From: Clostridia bacterium
GTDB lineage: Bacteria; Bacillota_A; Clostridia; Oscillospirales; CAG-272
Assembly (NCBI GenBank): GCA_017462145.1
Contig: JAFTRT010000135.1
Span: 1-16,028, forward strand
Direction: 5' to 3'
Length of the DNA stretch: 16,028 nucleotides
Every line of letters starts with the position of its first letter. Position 1 is the stretch's first letter. The translations under genes were made by a program, and so were the position numbers. A model generated the notes under the pieces. It was not told where the DNA came from and did not search any database. It was given only the letters and a program-made list of their open reading frames with translations. This document shows, one piece after another, positions 12,704-16,028 of this stretch.

Positions 12704-13605
12704 ATGCGTGGCGTATCTGCAAAAAAATATTGTGTCCGCCCTTGTGGCTTCTTTTGCTGTGGACACTGATTGCCATCGTCCTTTTGGTGTTTTCCATGGC
12801 GATTTTGGGCACACAGACGGTGCTTGCATACAGTTCGTACGTGTTGGCCACCTATACTCTCACCGCTTGGTGTTTTCGGATCCCTCGCATGATTGGTAGG
12901 ATCAAAGCCTTTCGCCGACAAAACCGATATGCAAGGCTGTGGTTGGATGATGTACGCTTGCGAACCAAGCTGACGTTGTACGGCACGTTGATCTGGAATC
13001 TTGCCTATGGGGCACTTCACCTTTGGCTGGGGTTGTTTCATGCTTCCTACTGGTTTGGATCCTTGGCGACTTATTATATCGTATTGGCGGCCATGCGGTT
13101 CTTTTTGGCTCGCTATGTCCAAAAGAATGTTCCTGGGGAGCATAGACAAAAGGAATGGCTGCGCTACCGTGCCTGCGGATGGATCTTGCTGGCGGCGAAT
13201 CTGGCCTTGACCTTGATGATCTTTTTCATGGTCTATTGGAATCGGAGCTTTTATCATGACGAGATCGTCACCATTACCATGGCGACCTACACCTTTACGT
13301 CCTTGACCTTTGCCATCGTAGGCTCGGTTCGCTATCGGAAATACAACAGTCCCGTTTATTCGGCCGTGAAGGCCGTCAGTCTGGCCTCGGCGGGTGTTTC
13401 TATGCTAACCATGGAATCCACCATGCTGACCACCTTTGGCGGAGAGAGCATGACTTTGCAGACTCGCAGGCTGTTTTTGGGGTTGAGTGGGGGAGCGATT
13501 TCTGCGTTTATCATCATCATGGCGATTTATATGATCGTGCGAAGTACAAACAAGATCAAACAAACGAAACAAGAGGAAAGTTTGAATGGAAAACAATCAA
13601 CGTAA
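12700..13605 (+). CDS. Unknown polytopic membrane protein coupled to the two-component system
   Basis: A 301-residue protein that I cannot assign. About eight hydrophobic segments are visible (near 14-36, 38-58, 89-111, 116-137, 155-179, 187-210, 222-242 and 258-280), with basic loops at 60-90 and 138-158 and a charged, Lys/Gln-rich tail. No ATPase, protease or transporter motif was seen. It starts in the ATGA overlap with the kinase stop and overlaps the next gene by 20 bp. With a kinase that has almost no external domain, this protein is a good candidate for the signal-receiving partner or for the output of the system (inference). A short ATG context with GGGGCAAGT upstream serves as ribosome site. 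Confidence 0.8.
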   Translation: MNAWRICKKILCPPLWLLLLWTLIAIVLLVFSMAILGTQTVLAYSSYVLATYTLTAWCFRIPRMIGRIKAFRRQNRYARLWLDDVRLRTKLTLYGTLIWNLAYGALHLWLGLFHASYWFGSLATYYIVLAAMRFFLARYVQKNVPGEHRQKEWLRYRACGWILLAANLALTLMIFFMVYWNRSFYHDEIVTITMATYTFTSLTFAIVGSVRYRKYNSPVYSAVKAVSLASAGVSMLTMESTMLTTFGGESMTLQTRRLFLGLSGGAISAFIIIMAIYMIVRSTNKIKQTKQEESLNGKQST

Positions 13606-13990
13606 GGAAGAATTTCAATACACCTATTCCGCAAAGGAGCAGGAGGAGCTGAAACGGATCCGGGAACGCTATACGGAGCGGACGGAAACTCCCATTGAGC
13701 GACTGCGCCGCCTGGACCGAAGCGCCACCAAACGGGCCCAAGCCGTTTCTATTTTGTTGGGCGTGATCGGTACTTTGGTTTTGGGTGTGGGAATGAGCTT
13801 GGCCATGTCCGAGTTCTCAACCATCTTAGGGGCTTATGAAGGAATGGCCATGCCTCTTGGTATCGTCATTGGACTGATCGGTTGTCTGTTGGTCTGTCTG
13901 GCTTATCCCGCCTATCATAGTGTGCTGAAGCGGGCACGCAGAAAGATCGCCCCCGAGGTGATTCGATTGACGGATGAGCTGATCCAATAA
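13586..13990 (+). CDS. Small two-TM protein, last gene of the two-component operon
   Basis: A 134-residue protein with a charged, probably helical N-terminal region (about 13-50, containing the YSAKEQEELKRIRERY segment), two membrane helices (about 52-74 and 88-110) and a basic tail ending in APEVIRLTDEL. I recall similar small proteins in many Clostridia, mostly left as hypothetical and sometimes mislabelled as dihydropteridine reductase; nothing here supports an enzyme. AGAGGAAAG lies at good distance from the ATG, and the gene overlaps the preceding one by 20 bp. Function unknown. Confidence 0.8.
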   Translation: MENNQRKEEFQYTYSAKEQEELKRIRERYTERTETPIERLRRLDRSATKRAQAVSILLGVIGTLVLGVGMSLAMSEFSTILGAYEGMAMPLGIVIGLIGCLLVCLAYPAYHSVLKRARRKIAPEVIRLTDELIQ

Positions 13991-14002
13991 CAGCTTGTTC
14001 GG

Positions 14003-14033
14003 TTGGCAACGTTTTCTGTGGTTGTGTTGCCAA
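14003..14033. repeat. Hairpin in the operon trailer
   Basis: TTGGCAAC, near 14004, and GTTGCCAA, near 14025, form an 8-bp perfect inverted repeat with a ~15-nt loop, between the last stop codon and the true terminator. No T-run follows. It may protect the 3' end of the mRNA or have no role. Confidence 0.4.
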
Positions 14034-14079
14034 GGTACCGGGTTTCACAATCGGTTCGGGATATTTGATCACCATAAGG

Positions 14080-14112
14080 AAGAGGCCTCGCAAGCATGCG
14101 AGGCCTCTTTTT
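14080..14112 (+). terminator. Intrinsic terminator of the two-component operon
   Basis: A 12-bp perfect stem (14080-14091 with 14098-14109), loop AAGCAT, then T to 14112. It lies between convergent genes and its dyad can also fold on the minus strand, where the T-tract is poorer. Confidence 0.9.
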
Positions 14113-14116
14113 CCAT

Positions 14117-14641
14117 TCATATCCCGACCGTGCCCGTGATCGGATCCTTGAAAATTCCAATCCGGGGTGTTATAAATGTGAATATAACAAAGAGGAAGGC
14201 AATTCCACAGAGCAAGGCAATGGCAATTTTGGAGCGTTTGCATATCGTCGTCTCGTTGTTGAACTGTCGGGTTTCGTAGAGATATGCCACCGCCGCTGAA
14301 AGAAAGAAAATGACAATGTTGATCCAGTCGGGTGACCGACCGATCACACCGTTATAAGTGTAGAAGATCACGGGGATCATGACAAGACCGAGTAAGATTC
14401 CTTTCAGCTTGATACACCAAAAATCCTCTCGGTCACGAAAGAAAAAGCGTTGCACAATCGCAAAAAGAAACATGGGCCAAAAGAGCAGCTTCATGTGTTC
14501 CCATGTGGATTCATTCACACCCGAAAACGGTGCGATCCATGCCGCTTCTCCAAGCCAATCATATAAAAAATGCAACAAGGTTCCGCCAAGTGACGTGACG
14601 GCAAAGCCGATCAGCTGCCACAAACCAATGGATCGTTTCAT
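14117..14641 (-). CDS. DUF6512-like membrane protein
   Basis: A 174-residue membrane protein with about five helices (near 7-26, 47-65, 76-100, 103-120 and 135-157). The segment NESTWEHMKLLFWPMF after the first helix, and the rather short, hydrophobic layout, resemble the DUF6512 family found across Firmicutes; I am fairly sure of this but could not check it. The conserved Glu/His (WEH) next to a membrane helix might be a functional site. The start at 14641 has GAGG 7 bp upstream; a GTG four codons earlier is possible. No partner gene is adjacent, and only weak promoter-like sequence lies upstream. Function unknown. Confidence 0.8.
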   Translation of the reverse strand: MKRSIGLWQLIGFAVTSLGGTLLHFLYDWLGEAAWIAPFSGVNESTWEHMKLLFWPMFLFAIVQRFFFRDREDFWCIKLKGILLGLVMIPVIFYTYNGVIGRSPDWINIVIFFLSAAVAYLYETRQFNNETTICKRSKIAIALLCGIAFLFVIFTFITPRIGIFKDPITGTVGI

Positions 14642-14715
14642 ATCCCACCTCACAATCTGTTTGAATCAGTGTATTCAAAAATAATCGTTTCTATACCACG
14701 GAAAGAGAAAAGGTC

Positions 14716-14744
14716 TTGAAATGAAGATGGTTTTGTGGTAGAAT
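14716..14744 (+). promoter_or_regulatory. Promoter for the small membrane protein
   Basis: TTGAAA (14716-14721), 17-bp spacer, TAGAAT (14739-14744). The predicted start near 14751 leaves about 143 nt before the TTG start at 14894, room for the possible leader ORF. Confidence 0.65.
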
Positions 14745-14801
14745 AAGATCAGAGAAAAAAGTTGAGCGTAGGAAGGACGAATACTTGGTTTACGGCGGTT
14801 G

Positions 14802-14897
14802 ATGGCAAAGGCTGATTTTGGCATGCTGTTCCGTTCCTTTGTGCAGTGGGTGTATGACGTATTTTCCTATCGGAACTTTGTGGAGGTGAACCATTGA
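14802..14897 (+). CDS. Possible small ORF (31 aa) coupled to the next gene
   Basis: An ATG frame of 31 codons, rich in Phe, Val and Tyr, ends in TGA at 14895-14897, overlapping the TTG start of the next gene. The overlap, the position inside the transcript and the downstream ribosome site lying within its last codons fit translational coupling. Against it, the ATG has no good ribosome site; GGAAGGA at 14771 is too far. It resembles no family that I know, so it is offered with low confidence. Confidence 0.3.
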   Translation: MAKADFGMLFRSFVQWVYDVFSYRNFVEVNH

Positions 14898-15235
14898 ATC
14901 CCACCTACTATATCCTCATCTTGATCCTGCTTTTGGTGATGTTTTTCATCCTGCAAAGCCAAAAGCAAATGATGATCAAGCAGTTAAGGAAAAAAAGAAA
15001 TTCGGAGGATCGAATCAAGATGAAAGAACTGGCAAAAAGATTTGTGGACAAGGAATGTCTGATTTACACATTCAACGGCAATCAGATCAACGGAACGATC
15101 AAAGAAGTGAGCGATGGCGCACTTTTGGTGGAGAGCAACGGTACGGTTGAGGCGATCAACATGGATTTTGTGATGCGAATTCGGGAATATCCCAAAAAGA
15201 AAAACGGAAAGAAAAAATCGGTTGTTCTGGACTGA
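14894..15235 (+). CDS. Small membrane-anchored protein with beta-barrel-like domain
   Basis: A 113-residue protein with one N-terminal membrane helix (about 5-21), a basic linker (about 24-50) and a soluble domain of about 50 residues (CLIYTF to MRIREYP) with alternating hydrophobic pattern, like a small Lsm/SH3-type barrel. The layout recalls YajC, but the YajC sequence signature is missing; I have a weak memory of a DUF6897-type family. The start must be TTG at 14894: GGAGGTGA lies exactly 7 bp upstream, and the next ATG (14939) would cut the membrane helix. The extreme C-terminus is Lys-rich. Function unknown. Confidence 0.75.
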   Translation: MNPTYYILILILLLVMFFILQSQKQMMIKQLRKKRNSEDRIKMKELAKRFVDKECLIYTFNGNQINGTIKEVSDGALLVESNGTVEAINMDFVMRIREYPKKKNGKKKSVVLD

Positions 15236-15253
15236 GGAAGCTTGGATCGCATT

Positions 15254-15268
15254 TGAGAAGCTCAAATC
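15254..15268. repeat. Short palindrome after the membrane-protein gene
   Basis: ATTTGAG and CTCAAAT form a 7-bp dyad around AAG, with partial outer pairing of GGAT and ATCC. There is no T-run, so a terminator role is doubtful. Confidence 0.35.
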
Positions 15269-15327
15269 GGTTCGCATCCATTGAAAAGCAAACAAGAAAG
15301 GGCAAGGGCTGCTTCTCATAAGGATAT

Positions 15328-15370
15328 AATCATACTGCGGCAATTGATTTGCCGCAGTATGATTTGCTCT
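15328..15370 (+). terminator. Long perfect hairpin, terminator or transposon-associated palindrome
   Basis: A 16-bp perfect stem (15328-15343 with 15349-15364) with a 5-nt loop is followed by a loose T-tract (TGCTCTTTT). It lies 93 bp past the stop codon of the small membrane protein and could end its transcript. It also stands 14 bp from the end of a decayed Y1 transposase gene, the class that recognises hairpins, so it may instead be the relic of the element's end. Confidence 0.65.
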
Positions 15371-15378
15371 TTTATATA

Positions 15379-15674
15379 TTACAAACGTGTTGGGCAAAGT
15401 CCATGCCCCTTTTCTTCTATGCATCAAAATCTTTTGAATGTTGACATAAATCGTGACGGAATGGAGTTTTGCACTGTAGGAACCGGCGTCTTCGACGGTT
15501 CGTTCTCTGCGCCTTTTACCCACAGCATAATGTGGATACGATTTGGCATGATGACGTAACTCTCGATCGATCATCATCGTAACAATCATTTCATTGATGG
15601 ATATATTTGTCTGCGATTTGTCCGTATTTTGTCAATTCGATTAGCGGACCGTCGAGGATGCCGATCCCTACCAT
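15379..15674 (-). pseudogene. Decayed Y1 (IS200/REP-associated) transposase
   Basis: Reading the minus strand in changing frames gives clear pieces of a Y1-type HUH transposase. First comes GILDGPLIELTKYGQIADKYI (residue run split here: GILDGP, then LIEL, then KYGQIADKYI), ending at a stop near 15590. Then, in another frame, ESYVIMPNRIHIMLW and TVQNSIPSRFMSTFKRF, interrupted by TGA near 15426 and ending at TAA 15379-15381. The hallmark MPNHIH, whose two His bind the metal, reads MPNRIH here. The catalytic Tyr region is missing, as is the N-terminal strand. Frameshifts, stops, a lost His and truncation show it is dead. The 597 bp between the genes at 15235 and 15833 hold only this relic and hairpins. 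Confidence 0.75.
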
Positions 15675-15832
15675 GCGAGATATTCGTCAACCGCCTTTCC
15701 TCAACACGCAAAAATTGATGTGCAGTAGATGAAAGAAAACGCCCGGCGAAAAAGTTGGATTTATTTTCGCAAAAGTGCTGTGCTCCCTCTCTCTTCTGTG
15801 GTATGTTGTTGTGCTAACAGGAGGTACAATCT

Positions 15833-16028
15833 ATGAAAAGTATGATAAATGAACTGTGGCACGGAAACATCATTCCGCAAGAGGACAGCAGAAACAATTC
15901 AAAGGAGATGAAGGAGCCACTCGGATACATGGCAAGGCATCACGAGGACTTGGCAAAGCCCTTCACCGACGAGCAGAAGGAGATCTTCAAAAAGTTCCGC
16001 AATTGTTGGAATGATTATGTAAGCCTCG
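15833..16028 (+). CDS. DUF6809-like protein, 5' part only
   Basis: An open frame from ATG 15833 runs past the window's right edge (65 codons visible). AGGAGG at 15819-15824 lies at ideal distance. The start MKSMINELWHGNI-PQED, the acidic/basic helical stretch after it and the EQKEIFKKF segment match small proteins of Clostridia that I recall as DUF6809, about 80-90 residues, whose function is unknown. They are often found near mobile elements, which fits the transposase relic beside it. A weak -10-like TATGTT lies at about 15802. Confidence 0.7.
   Translation, partial: MKSMINELWHGNIIPQEDSRNNSKEMKEPLGYMARHHEDLAKPFTDEQKEIFKKFRNCWNDYVSL

Noticed and set aside
15675..15832. Further transposase sequence or another gene before the DUF6809-like ORF
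   Set aside because: No frame gives recognisable protein, and no ribosome site fits except that of the gene at 15833.
1..16028. CRISPR array or tandem repeat block
   Set aside because: No regularly spaced repeats were seen on either strand.

Overview
The window reads as the chromosome of an anaerobic, low-oxygen-lifestyle Firmicute of the Clostridia type, probably a gut commensal (inference). The signs are strong AGGAGG-type ribosome binding sites, near-consensus sigma-A promoters with 17-bp spacers, many intrinsic terminators, a ferredoxin-type siroheme protein, DUF6809-like and other small Clostridia-type proteins, and mid-50% GC codon use. No rRNA, CRISPR array or complete tRNA was seen.

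Layout, left to right. (1) Positions 1-145 look like the edge of an integrated element: a 24-nt copy of the 3' end of a tRNA-Ser gene sits without the rest of the tRNA, beside a short direct repeat, and is followed by the kind of terminator that follows a tRNA. (2) Positions 332-3038 hold a three-gene operon: a Cof-type HAD phosphatase, an unknown two-TM protein and a cytoplasmic GH43 glycosidase, closed by a strong terminator. (3) Positions 3073-5624 are a divalent-metal block. MgtE (Mg2+ channel) is preceded by a ~275-nt leader with a 26-codon cysteine-containing small ORF and possible attenuator hairpins. It converges on MntP (Mn2+ exporter), whose minus-strand leader is a recognisable yybP-ykoY manganese riboswitch followed by two intrinsic terminators. 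(4) Positions 5649-7490 (minus) hold a translationally coupled pair: a ferredoxin/siroheme reductase-like protein and a Crp/Fnr regulator. (5) Positions 7402-10847 (plus) hold a lipoprotein, permease and ATPase forming an iron-chelate/haem/cobalamin-type ABC importer, then a ferritin with its own candidate activator-dependent promoter. The promoters of blocks 4 and 5 face each other and overlap. (6) Positions 10886-14112 hold a tightly coupled operon: OmpR-type response regulator, histidine kinase, polytopic membrane protein and small two-TM protein. (7) Positions 14117-16028 hold a DUF6512-like membrane protein on the minus strand, a small membrane-anchored protein with a possible leader ORF, a long hairpin, a decayed Y1/REP-associated transposase, and the start of a DUF6809-like gene.

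The common thread of the middle 8 kb is metal handling: Mg2+ uptake, Mn2+ export, iron or iron-ligand import, iron storage, and a siroheme/Fe-S enzyme with a Crp/Fnr regulator. The most interesting signals are regulatory: the mgtE leader ORF, the tandem terminators behind the Mn riboswitch, the face-to-face promoters inside a 12-bp inverted repeat, and a TGTGA-type dyad placed about 41 bp before the inferred ferritin start. All functional calls come from reading motifs by eye; no database search was run.
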